Assembly (NCBI RefSeq): GCF_000424385.1
Contig: NZ_AUJU01000023.1
Span: forward strand, 41,175-105,174
Source: Butyrivibrio sp. LC3010
GTDB taxonomy: Bacteria; Bacillota; Clostridia; Lachnospirales; Lachnospiraceae
Direction of reading: 5' to 3'
DNA: 64,000 bases
The position numbers were made by a program, and so were the translations under genes. The notes under the pieces were generated by a model that made no database searches, was not told the DNA's origin, and was given only the letters and a program-made list of their open reading frames with translations. Positions 27,353 through 34,941 of the stretch are shown in pieces (position 1 is the first letter of the stretch; the number at the start of each line of letters is the position of its first letter).

Positions 27353-28051
27353 ATGAAGAAAAGTTTATTTGCTATGGGGGCAGTACTGGCTATGATTGCC
27401 ATTTTTAATGTGCATCCTATAAAGTCTACTGCGGCCGACTACTACGATTATTATGGGGACAACCTGCCGGAAGGGGCAGAATTTGCGTATGAGTTTTGTA
27501 CTTATAGAGTACTAAAGCCTGCAACGATACACTCATATGGAGAAGTGGAAATTACCGGATTTAATCCTACTCCGGATGAGGAGCTTACCGACACATATCC
27601 ATATCCGTTTGAAACGGTTGATGTTATAGGGGATATAGATGATTTTTGGGATTTTCATGTAGTTGGGATAGCGGATAACGCCTTTAAGAACAATCAGTAT
27701 ATTAAACAGGTCAATATTAAAAATGTCGATAAGTTCAGATATATAGGAAAAAGTGCATTTGAAGGATGTACTCAGCTTAGAAGTTTTAACTATTATTTTG
27801 CGTCAGGACTTACTGAGATTAAAGCAAGAGCTTTTTATGGCTGTAGCGAACTGAGTGAAGTTATGTTTGATAAAAGTGAGTTGGAACGCGTAGGTAAAAA
27901 GGCATTTGCAAAAACGAAGCCTAAACTCAAGTTAAGAGCCTATGACATCAGTCCGAAGCAGCTTGAAAAGACTAAGAAGTTGCTTACAAAAGCAGGTGCT
28001 AAAAAGGTATGTTTCAAGAAAAGAAAAAAGTATTGGAGTGACAAAAAATGA
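27353..28051 (+). CDS. Secreted leucine-rich-repeat protein (BspA-like)
   Basis: A 232-residue secreted paralogue of the protein at 25928. The signal peptide ends near TAA (residue 27). The repeats read VVGIADNAFKNN, YIGKSAFEGCTQL, EIKARAFYGCSEL and RVGKKAFAKT, with the same basic end. GGAG precedes the ATG. It overlaps the next paralogue by 4 bases, so the two are coupled. Confidence 0.85.
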   Translation: MKKSLFAMGAVLAMIAIFNVHPIKSTAADYYDYYGDNLPEGAEFAYEFCTYRVLKPATIHSYGEVEITGFNPTPDEELTDTYPYPFETVDVIGDIDDFWDFHVVGIADNAFKNNQYIKQVNIKNVDKFRYIGKSAFEGCTQLRSFNYYFASGLTEIKARAFYGCSELSEVMFDKSELERVGKKAFAKTKPKLKLRAYDISPKQLEKTKKLLTKAGAKKVCFKKRKKYWSDKK

Positions 28052-28761
28052 GTATGAAAAAAATATATTGGTATTTGATGGCAGTTTTAGCTATGGTTTT
28101 TTCATTTAATATATATTCAATAAATGCATGTGCCGAGACATATGTCTCAACAGGTGAAGAGGTCAGTGCTGATCACCTCATGAAGGGAGACGAATTTATA
28201 TGTGAAAAATATGATCTATTCAAATTCAGGGTTGTAAAAACCGCAAGTGAATCTAAAAATAAGTACATACAAGTTGAAATAACAGGATTTAATCCTTCTC
28301 CAAAAACAAAATATACAAAAAAGAATTATGAAAATGTAGCTTGTGAAGATTATTACTTAGAAGACTATGAGATTGTCGGAATAGCTGATAATGCCTTTAG
28401 GGACAACCAGATGATAAAAAAGTTTATAGTCTATTCTGCTCCTTTAAAATATATAGGAAAAAGTGCATTTGAAGGATGTACAAATCTCAGGTACTTTTCT
28501 ATCAGCGATACTGATAGCCTTAAAATGATCAAGGAAAGAGCTTTTTATGGCTGCAAATCCATGTATAAATTTGAGTTAAAAGGAAATAAATTAAAACGAG
28601 TAGGTAATGATGCCTTCAGAGATACAAGATCTGTTATGATGAAAATTGTTGGTTTTGATATGAACTCGAAGCATATGAAAAAGTTGAAGTCATTATTCAA
28701 GAAGGCTGGTGGCAAGAACGTTATAGGTAGACACTTTAAACCTGCACGATGCCTCAAGTAA
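28048..28761 (+). CDS. Secreted leucine-rich-repeat protein (BspA-like)
   Basis: A 237-residue third member of the local family. Signal peptide to about residue 26 (NACAE). Repeats IVGIADNAFRDN, YIGKSAFEGCTNL, MIKERAFYGCKSM and RVGNDAFRDT. Start at 28048 overlaps the previous stop; a second ATG at 28054 is equally possible. Confidence 0.84.
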   Translation: MSMKKIYWYLMAVLAMVFSFNIYSINACAETYVSTGEEVSADHLMKGDEFICEKYDLFKFRVVKTASESKNKYIQVEITGFNPSPKTKYTKKNYENVACEDYYLEDYEIVGIADNAFRDNQMIKKFIVYSAPLKYIGKSAFEGCTNLRYFSISDTDSLKMIKERAFYGCKSMYKFELKGNKLKRVGNDAFRDTRSVMMKIVGFDMNSKHMKKLKSLFKKAGGKNVIGRHFKPARCLK

Positions 28762-28765
28762 TGGA

Positions 28766-28960
28766 TTGAGGTGTAGCTTAGGACAACGGCAAATACATTT
28801 TAAGAATAATCAAAGGGAATATTTGTACGGGAGAAAGGCATTTGGGGATGAAGACATAACAATTTTTGATGTGAAGCTCGCATACACTATAGGTGTAATA
28901 CTGGTACTTTTCATTGTGTTTTTAATGGCGGGAATGATGGCATTTCCTGTGAATAATTGA
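28766..28960 (+). CDS. Possible small membrane protein
   Basis: A frame of 64 codons starting at TTG 28766 with no clear site. Its second half is a convincing membrane segment (TIGVILVLFIVFLMAGMMAF). A shorter gene starting inside, or a remnant, is as likely. It lies just after the leucine-rich-repeat pair. Confidence 0.35.
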   Translation: MRCSLGQRQIHFKNNQREYLYGRKAFGDEDITIFDVKLAYTIGVILVLFIVFLMAGMMAFPVNN

Positions 28961-29020
28961 TTTGTAGTAGGAATAAATCGAGTTATTCTAGTCAGGTGAT
29001 AATCTGGCTAACGAAGGACG

Positions 29021-29059
29021 ATAACCTCTCGACCGTAATCCGGAAGAGAGGTTATTTGC
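29021..29059 (+). terminator. Hairpin, probable terminator of the leucine-rich-repeat operon
   Basis: ATAACCTCTC and its exact inverse, with a 15-base loop, followed by a T-rich stretch. Confidence 0.55.
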
Positions 29060-29135
29060 TTATTGGTTAATAAAATTCTTTTTTGTTTAACAAGTGCTCA
29101 ATAGATTTTTGATACTATCTTCGATATCATATCAA

Positions 29136-29150
29136 TTGAACCGGTTCCAA
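29136..29150. promoter_or_regulatory. Palindrome before the HTH gene
   Basis: The perfect palindrome GAACCGGTTC at 29138-29147 lies 26 bases before the XRE start at 29173. A candidate auto-operator. Confidence 0.4.
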
Positions 29151-29172
29151 TATTATGTTGGAGGTAGAACAG

Positions 29173-29546
29173 ATGAATATCGGAAAGATTATCAGAAAAT
29201 ATCGTAAAGAAATGGGTATAACCCAGGAAGAGATGGCGGCTCGTCTGGGAGTAACAACTCCTGCTGTAAATAAATGGGAGAATGGGAATACACTTCCTGA
29301 CATAGGATTGGTTGCGCCAATAGCAAGGCTACTTGAAATTTCAACTGATGAGCTGCTTCAAAAACCTTACTGGGTCATTGATATATTGCCTGAACAAGTC
29401 CCGAGGGAAAGTAAGGGACAGTTCTTTGAAATATTGCTTCGGAACCGGATGATCTCCATATGACAGTATATAATCCGGACGAGAAGCTGATAAGGCTAAT
29501 CACAGCAATATCATCAGGGGAAGGATTGTTTGTTTGGAAGCCATAA
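29173..29546 (+). pseudogene. XRE-family regulator, frame-broken after the HTH
   Basis: The XRE helix-turn-helix (GITQEEMAARLGVTTPAVNKWENG) is intact, starting at ATG 29173 with TTGGAGG 8 bases upstream. After STDELLQKPYW the sequence runs to a stop at 29463. The frame beside it then continues with a coherent tail (ASEPDDLHMTVYNPDEKLIR to FVWKP) ending at 29546. It appears to be an HTH gene joined to the tail of another gene, with a frameshift. The short 97-residue HTH protein may still be made. Confidence 0.55.
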
Positions 29547-29621
29547 TAATGGGTTATTAGTATGGGAAATAAAATGAATATGAGAGGAAGATTATGAGCT
29601 ATTTGCCATTGTATCGGAAAA

Positions 29622-29705
29622 AATGATCTTATAGAGGATTTATATGTGATACCTGAACATCAAAACAATGGCTATGGTTCTGATTTATTAGAGTATGTTA
29701 TTTGA
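29622..29705 (+). pseudogene. GNAT acetyltransferase fragment
   Basis: Twenty-seven codons encode an acetyl-CoA motif (LYVIPEHQNNGYGSDLLEYV) and then a stop. Nothing else of the gene is left. Confidence 0.6.
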
Positions 29706-29942
29706 AGCCTGTTTTCATATATCTCCATAAAGAGTTATAAAACTCTATGAATCCGCATAAATACTGGACTTGCAGAAATTACAGCTCACATCTAACTTGT
29801 TATAACTCTATGTATTTTATAGAAAAATGGTACTCCCGTGGTACTCGGTATGGTACTCGATATTTGGGAGACCAAGAAAAAATATCAACATTATTTCATT
29901 TGTAACAAGCTATATTGAGACCCAGATTAGCAGATAGATTAC

Positions 29943-29979
29943 ACAGCATCGGATAGTCAAATGTCCGGTGCTGTTTTTT
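29943..29979 (+). terminator. Rho-independent terminator
   Basis: ACAGCATCGGAT paired with ATGTCCGGTGCTGT, then TTTTTT. It insulates the ATPase gene that follows. Confidence 0.7.
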
Positions 29980-29991
29980 AACGCTATGCTT

Positions 29992-30032
29992 CTATTAGCC
30001 AAAAATGGAAAATATTTGAAAATGGCTAATAG
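29992..30032. promoter_or_regulatory. Inverted repeat overlapping ATPase promoter
   Basis: CTATTAGCCA and its exact inverse, 21 bases apart. The right arm lies in the spacer of the promoter TTGAAA, 17 bases, TAGAAT (30016-30044). The same core repeat recurs after the gene. Confidence 0.6.
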
Positions 30033-30044
30033 ACATGATAGAAT
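30016..30044 (+). promoter_or_regulatory. Promoter of AAA ATPase gene
   Basis: TTGAAA, 17 bases, TAGAAT, 25 bases before ATG 30070. Confidence 0.5.
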
Positions 30045-30069
30045 AATCTCATCAAACAGAAGGAGAGAA

Positions 30070-31272
30070 ATGGATATTATGAGGCTCATCCCAAGAAATT
30101 CCTATATGGAGAAAATAATCAATGTAATAGGAACTCCGGATATAAAAGTCATTACCGGTGTAAGACGATGCGGAAAGTCAAAGCTTTTGGAATCATTTAA
30201 AAAATATATAGATGAAAATATACAAGATGCAAATATAATCCATATCAATTTTAACCTGCCGGAGTTTGAAGAACTGCTCACTTTTCGAGCGCTGTATGAA
30301 CATATAAACTCTTTGTATAAAGAGAATATGCAGAACTTTGTTTTGATAGATGAAGTTCAAATGTGTGAGGATTTTGAAAAGGCCATCAATGGACTGCATG
30401 CATCCGAAAAGTATGATATATATATAACCGGTTCAAATGCTTTTTTGCTTAGTTCAGATCTTGCCACACTTTTTACTGGACGAACATTTGAAATAAAAGT
30501 TTTTCCATTTTCCTTCAAGGAATATGTCAGGTATTTTGATTTGAGCGACAGATATGAGGCCCTATCATCGTATATTAAATATGGTGGAATGGCAGGCTCT
30601 TATCTATATAAAGATCCGGAAGCAAAGTATGATTACATTGCAGATGTATTTGACACTCTGATTGTAAGGGATATCAGACAGAAATATAAAATAAGAAATA
30701 CTCAGTTGATGGACAGAATTGTAGATTTTCTTATGGATAACATTTCAAATCTTTCATCGGCCAGGAATATTACAAATGTCCTTGGCAGCATGAATGAGAA
30801 AATCCACCATACAACGGTTGGATCGTACATGCAATACCTATGCAATGCATTTGCATTTTATAAAATCCGTAGATACGATATCAAAGGGAAAAAATATTTA
30901 TCAAGTAATGATAAGTATTATCTCAGTGATCATACATTTCGGTATGCCAAGCTCGGCACAAGAAATATGGATTATGGAAGAATCCTTGAGAATATTGTGG
31001 CTATAGAACTTCTTCGCAGAGGGTATGAGGTTTATGTCGGGGTATTATATAAAAAAGAGATAGATTTTGTGGCGATAAAACGTAGCGAAAAAATCTATAT
31101 TCAAGTATCCGATAACATAAGCGATGATAAGACTTTTGAGAGAGAAGTTTCACCACTTTTGCAGATAAAAGATGCATATCCTAAAATGCTTATCGCACGT
31201 ACAAGAAATGATGAATACCAATACGAAGGTATAAAAATTGTCGATTTAGCTGATTGGCTGTTAGAGGCATGA
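30070..31272 (+). CDS. AAA ATPase with DUF4143 (AAA_14 type)
   Basis: A 400-residue protein. P-loop GVRRCGKSKLL near residue 28, Walker B FVLIDEVQ, sensor YITGSNAFLL. The C-terminal DUF4143 region has YYLSDHTFRYA and the nuclease-like strand EVYVGVLYKKEIDFVAIK. I choose ATG 30070 (AGGAGA 3-8 bases upstream) rather than the frame opening at 29968, because the upstream codons overlap the promoter and operator. Free-standing, with its own terminator upstream. Role uncertain; these ATPases are mobile accessory genes. Confidence 0.9.
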   Translation: MDIMRLIPRNSYMEKIINVIGTPDIKVITGVRRCGKSKLLESFKKYIDENIQDANIIHINFNLPEFEELLTFRALYEHINSLYKENMQNFVLIDEVQMCEDFEKAINGLHASEKYDIYITGSNAFLLSSDLATLFTGRTFEIKVFPFSFKEYVRYFDLSDRYEALSSYIKYGGMAGSYLYKDPEAKYDYIADVFDTLIVRDIRQKYKIRNTQLMDRIVDFLMDNISNLSSARNITNVLGSMNEKIHHTTVGSYMQYLCNAFAFYKIRRYDIKGKKYLSSNDKYYLSDHTFRYAKLGTRNMDYGRILENIVAIELLRRGYEVYVGVLYKKEIDFVAIKRSEKIYIQVSDNISDDKTFEREVSPLLQIKDAYPKMLIARTRNDEYQYEGIKIVDLADWLLEA

Positions 31273-31309
31273 ATTAGCCAAAAGCAGAAAAAAATTAAAA
31301 ATGGCTAAT
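31273..31309. repeat. Second copy of the ATTAGCCA inverted repeat
   Basis: ATTAGCCA at 31273-31280 and TGGCTAAT at 31302-31309, right after the ATPase stop. The right arm with its flank nearly repeats 30021-30036, as if it were the vestige of a second promoter. Confidence 0.55.
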
Positions 31310-31361
31310 AGATATACGGTTCCGAATTTAAATGTAAATTATTTCTTATGCAGTCAAGGAT

Positions 31362-31442
31362 GTGCCCGAAATGAGGCGGCTGATGGAAATGCTGGTGGTC
31401 GCAGAGAGGGAGCGGAAGTTTGTGATACATTTTGGGGTGTAG
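31362..31442 (+). pseudogene. Fragment of the small IHFG-ending family
   Basis: Twenty-six codons, ending ERERKFVIHFGV and a stop, resemble the end of the fragment at 15885-16034. No start of its own. Confidence 0.4.
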
Positions 31443-31466
31443 AATATGGAATAATGGCTTGTGTAA

Positions 31467-31503
31467 AGACCTTCGGAAAGTCAGTTTTTCGAAGGTCTTT
31501 CTT
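31467..31503 (+). terminator. Rho-independent terminator
   Basis: AGACCTTCG and its exact inverse, 14-base loop, then TTTC. Confidence 0.5.
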
Positions 31504-31527
31504 AATGGCTGTTACAAGGAATGCTGT

Positions 31528-31728
31528 TTGCACGAGTTGTTTGTGTGGGGATTGCAATACTATTCAGAAGAGGAATCCATTGACGCTGATAAAGTAACGT
31601 TATCCGATTTGACATATGAAAATATCATTAGATTTCTTGAATGGTTACAAGAGCACCAGCATAATAGCATTTCATCACGAAATCAAAAACAAGCTGCAAT
31701 AAATAGTTTTATCCGGTATATGTCAGTT
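31528..31728 (+). pseudogene. Tyrosine recombinase N-terminal fragment
   Basis: The frame encodes a core-binding domain typical of tyrosine recombinases (DLTYENIIRFLEWLQEHQ, then SISSRNQKQAAINSFIRYM). The catalytic domain is absent. It marks an old mobile element beside the second ATPase gene. Confidence 0.65.
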
Positions 31729-31917
31729 GTTAGCGTAGTTGTTTTAGTATTTCAGCCTTTCTCCCTTATAGATAATGTCCATGCTGGCCTCCTTAGCAAG
31801 TCATCATAGAAACCATTGTATCACAGAAAAAGCAGCATTTATTCCCCAAACAAGGAACTGGAGAAATCTTATAAAAAGTATGATATCACTTTTGACTATT
31901 ATAAATTCTAGTAGAAC

Positions 31918-32004
31918 TCTACTGCCGCCTGGAGCTCAATTTCATCAGGATGCCCCTTTGGGATCCCACCCACTATTTTGAAAGGACCAAAACTGTCATG
32001 GCCA
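31918..32004 (-). pseudogene. C-terminal fragment, twin of 46028-46170
   Basis: On the minus strand this reads GHDSFGPFKIVGGIPKGHPD and so on to a stop. It is similar in DNA to the fragment at 46028-46136. The parent protein is not recognised. Confidence 0.5.
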
Positions 32005-32056
32005 TGGATTCATGATTAAGTATCAAAATGAAGAAGTTGTGATGGTTAAAAGAAAT

Positions 32057-33190
32057 CTATAGCTCATGTTCTTTTATCTCTTTCCAGTATTTCTCAGCAT
32101 TTTTTAACATTTTTTGAATGCTGGCAGGCATGGGATTGGTAGGGTGAGGCTCCTGAGAAAATAATGAATCAATGCTCTCAACGGCGCCTACTCCAAGTTC
32201 ATCGTATAGCATTGGCTTATAATTCTCTTTAGCATGCCAAAATCGTATCTTTCCGTCGATACTATTGACTGGAGATCTGTCGAATTTAACAGCAAGTTTA
32301 TATGCCTCATCTATAGACTGTCTCATGTTTTTATAATCCCCAAGACAAGAAAGAGTCATAGCTTTAAGAATCAGTAAAATGGCCTGCATCTTAGTAAGAT
32401 AGCTTATTTCGCTGCCTGCTGTTGCTTCATATATTTTTATGCACCAGTCCAAAACATCACGGGCCTCCATGATATTATTTTTTTTACCGGTTTTAACAAG
32501 CGCAATAGCCATACTATTGGAATATTGTAGGCTGTTTAATAGGATAGATACCAGAACCTTTGTAAATCTATCCATCCCTTCTTCATGCATGCCCATATCC
32601 ATCAGAATTCTTGCGATATTAATATCAGCAATTCCCTTATAGTTGATCTTTTTAAATTCTTCAAGGGCTTCCTCGGGACTAGCCTGACTTTTGAGTTCTG
32701 CTATACATAATCTGATTGAGAATTCATCGATGTCGGGATCGGTATTTTGGTCTATCAATCGAAGGGCTGATTCATAAAGATTGATAGTTTTGTCCAGATA
32801 CTTTTTGTATACGTTAGCAGAGGCAGCTACCTTATAGGCTTTTGCACTTCCATAGATTATCTTAAAGTTTGTTGGATACCTGATCAGAGCTTTGTCAGCT
32901 TCGGATATTGCTTTATTATAATTGTTTTTCCTAAGAAGGGCGTTAATGTTTTTGATTGTATCATCCACATTTTTTGATGAAATGCTATACCCAAGCAGTA
33001 CGTCAATGGAAATACCAAAAAAGTCTGCCAGCTCGATTAAGGTCATTATGTCAGGAATGGTACTGGCGCTTTCCCATTTCGATACTGCGCCAACTGTGAT
33101 TCCAAAGGCCTCAGCGAGTTCTTCTTGTGTCAATCCCATCTCTTTTCGGTATTTTTTTATATTTTCACATAAATTAAGCTGCATCGACAA
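32057..33190 (-). CDS. XRE-family regulator with TPR-like repeats
   Basis: A 377-residue protein. The N-terminal HTH (GLTQEELAEAFGITVGAVSKWES) is followed by about 300 residues of helical repeats, as in peptide-responsive regulators of the RRNPP type and in many uncharacterised clostridial regulators. It overlaps the end of the MFS gene by 17 bases and probably controls it. A decayed copy of the pair lies at 17349-18531. ATG 33184 is an alternative start. Confidence 0.88.
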   Translation of the reverse strand: MSMQLNLCENIKKYRKEMGLTQEELAEAFGITVGAVSKWESASTIPDIMTLIELADFFGISIDVLLGYSISSKNVDDTIKNINALLRKNNYNKAISEADKALIRYPTNFKIIYGSAKAYKVAASANVYKKYLDKTINLYESALRLIDQNTDPDIDEFSIRLCIAELKSQASPEEALEEFKKINYKGIADINIARILMDMGMHEEGMDRFTKVLVSILLNSLQYSNSMAIALVKTGKKNNIMEARDVLDWCIKIYEATAGSEISYLTKMQAILLILKAMTLSCLGDYKNMRQSIDEAYKLAVKFDRSPVNSIDGKIRFWHAKENYKPMLYDELGVGAVESIDSLFSQEPHPTNPMPASIQKMLKNAEKYWKEIKEHEL

Positions 33191-34457
33191 TTTCTTCCCC
33201 TTTTTCTAAAGACGGTCTTGATACCAGTATTACAAATAAAACAACTACAGCAAAGACAACACCAAATAACATGATATTTTTAGTGGATATATGTGATACG
33301 AACAAGCTGACAAGTAGTGAACCAATGGGCATTGCAGCTGTGGAAAAAGCATTAAATACAGCAGAGGCCCGTGCTATATACTCTAAATCAACTGTTTTCA
33401 TGAATTGTATTCCGATGATGCCACCAATTAGTGTGGCGGCAAGCATCATGGCAAAAAAACATGCGCTCACATCTATATAGCATAGAATTGCTTCACCACT
33501 CACAATACCTCCCATAGCAATTCCAAAAAGACCTATGCCTTCGATTCCTGTTCCGATGCAGACTGACTGCAAGGCTGAAAACTTTCTGGCGAACAAGGGT
33601 AAAAGAGCTGCTCCCACAATGCCACCAAGTGAAGCGAAAACACCTCCAAAGCTTAGAAGCTCACTGCCCATTTTAAATATTTCTTCCGCAATGGGTGCCT
33701 GAAGAGCGTTTATCGGGACCAGCATAAAGTTAAGCGCCACGCATAATATGCAGAAGTTCTTAACCATAGGCGTTTTTGTAACATATTTCATTCCATCTGT
33801 AAAAAGCGTGATGAACTTTTCAGAAGGACTGTTTGTATCAGTATCTGTTCTGTTGTGTGTGATTTCCTTAGTATTCATCAGCAGAATGAGTATTGATGCA
33901 ATGATAAATGTTGAGATATCAATGATCATGGCAGGAACCACGCCCCATAATGAGATTATCACGCCTGCGATTCCTGTCCCTACAAGCGAAGCAGAATTTG
34001 TCAGTACTTTTGAAAGACTCATACCAGAGGTAAGATGTTCCTTTTTGATGACCTGAGCTGTAAAAGCAGAGCTTGCTGGTAGGCTAAAGGATTCAATGGT
34101 AGTAATAATAAGTGTAAGGACTGCCATTATAGGTGCATTGACTCCCCCTAACATATACAAAGTGGCAAATAGAGTTATTACTACAGCTCTTATCATGTAA
34201 GCGGCTATGATCACATTTTTCTTATTTCTCTTCTCAACAAGAGCTCCTGCAAATGGTTGAACAATTACATTTGGAAGCATATTGAAAGCAAATATTAAAG
34301 CAGACCACATGGCACTATGCGTTATTTGATATATCAGCCACGTAAAGGCAATAACATCCACTGAATCGCCAAAGCGGTCAATCATTTTTGAAAAAATGAG
34401 TTTTCTGTAGTTACTATCTTTAATAATTGTTGTGTATGTAATGCTGGCTTGTTTCAT
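33174..34457 (-). CDS. MFS transporter
   Basis: A 427-residue major facilitator with about 12 membrane segments and the motif DRFGDSVDVIAFTW early and LVEKRNKKNV in the loop between segments 2 and 3. It resembles drug or macrolide efflux proteins (MefA-like), which is inference. The site GGAGGG precedes the ATG. The downstream XRE-TPR gene overlaps it. The upstream gap carries a TTATAATAAATATTATAA palindrome near 34506-34525, which may be the promoter or operator. Confidence 0.9.
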   Translation of the reverse strand: MKQASITYTTIIKDSNYRKLIFSKMIDRFGDSVDVIAFTWLIYQITHSAMWSALIFAFNMLPNVIVQPFAGALVEKRNKKNVIIAAYMIRAVVITLFATLYMLGGVNAPIMAVLTLIITTIESFSLPASSAFTAQVIKKEHLTSGMSLSKVLTNSASLVGTGIAGVIISLWGVVPAMIIDISTFIIASILILLMNTKEITHNRTDTDTNSPSEKFITLFTDGMKYVTKTPMVKNFCILCVALNFMLVPINALQAPIAEEIFKMGSELLSFGGVFASLGGIVGAALLPLFARKFSALQSVCIGTGIEGIGLFGIAMGGIVSGEAILCYIDVSACFFAMMLAATLIGGIIGIQFMKTVDLEYIARASAVFNAFSTAAMPIGSLLVSLFVSHISTKNIMLFGVVFAVVVLFVILVSRPSLEKGEEIVDAA

Positions 34458-34653
34458 ATTGAAGCCCTCCTGTTAATTCAAGTATGGCTTCATTGTATGT
34501 CGTTATAATATTTATTATAATACCCTACTAGTATTAGTGGTAAATTAAAATCTTTCTTGCTAAGAAAATAACTACAATTGCAAGCTTAATTAAACATGTA
34601 TAGTACAGGGGTTCCCTCTCAGAAGACGGTGCCAGAAGCTCCTTTTTGTCTGG

Positions 34654-34812
34654 GTTTCAGACGTGTCATTATTATTAAAGTCACAGCTCTCTAAAGAAGT
34701 CAGGATCAAATATCCTGAGCATCTGGAAAAATTTATGTGGGGAGATGCTCTTTTCTGGAGCAGGAGCTATTTTTGCGCCACAACCGGGTCCGTTTCACTT
34801 GAGACAGTATAG
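34654..34812 (+). pseudogene. IS200/IS605 TnpA transposase fragment
   Basis: The frame encodes LSKEVRIKYPEHLEKFMWGD and then ALFWSRSYFCATTGSVSLETV, typical of the C-terminal part of Y1 transposases. It stops early and has no N-terminal HUH motif. The gap 34458-34941 holds otherwise only the palindrome and a terminator-like hairpin. Confidence 0.7.
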
Positions 34813-34853
34813 GTTTATTAGAGTATTAGCATTAAAAGTTAGCAGTATCTGAG

Positions 34854-34892
34854 CAGTACATGAGTCATATTTGATTTGTGTACTGTTTTTTC
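34854..34892 (+). terminator. Rho-independent terminator-like hairpin
   Basis: CAGTACA and its exact inverse, 18-base loop, followed by TTTTTT. Confidence 0.55.
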
Positions 34893-34941
34893 TATGGGTA
34901 TAATATGGCGTGGGGGAAATGTTTGGAGGATTCTATAGGGT

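Noticed and set aside
29820..29880. Three near repeats of GGTACTC, as in some array or attachment-site flanks
   Set aside because: Only three, irregular spacing, no cas genes; not a CRISPR array. An attachment site cannot be shown.
31362..31395. TGCCCGAAAT resembling the first half of the bipartite motif
   Set aside because: The base before is wrong and the sequence 12 bases later is not CGTTAY; it lies in a gene remnant.
31301..31597. Open frame starting MANRY after the second ATPase
   Set aside because: It starts inside the repeat arm and runs over a terminator and remnants; no coherent protein.
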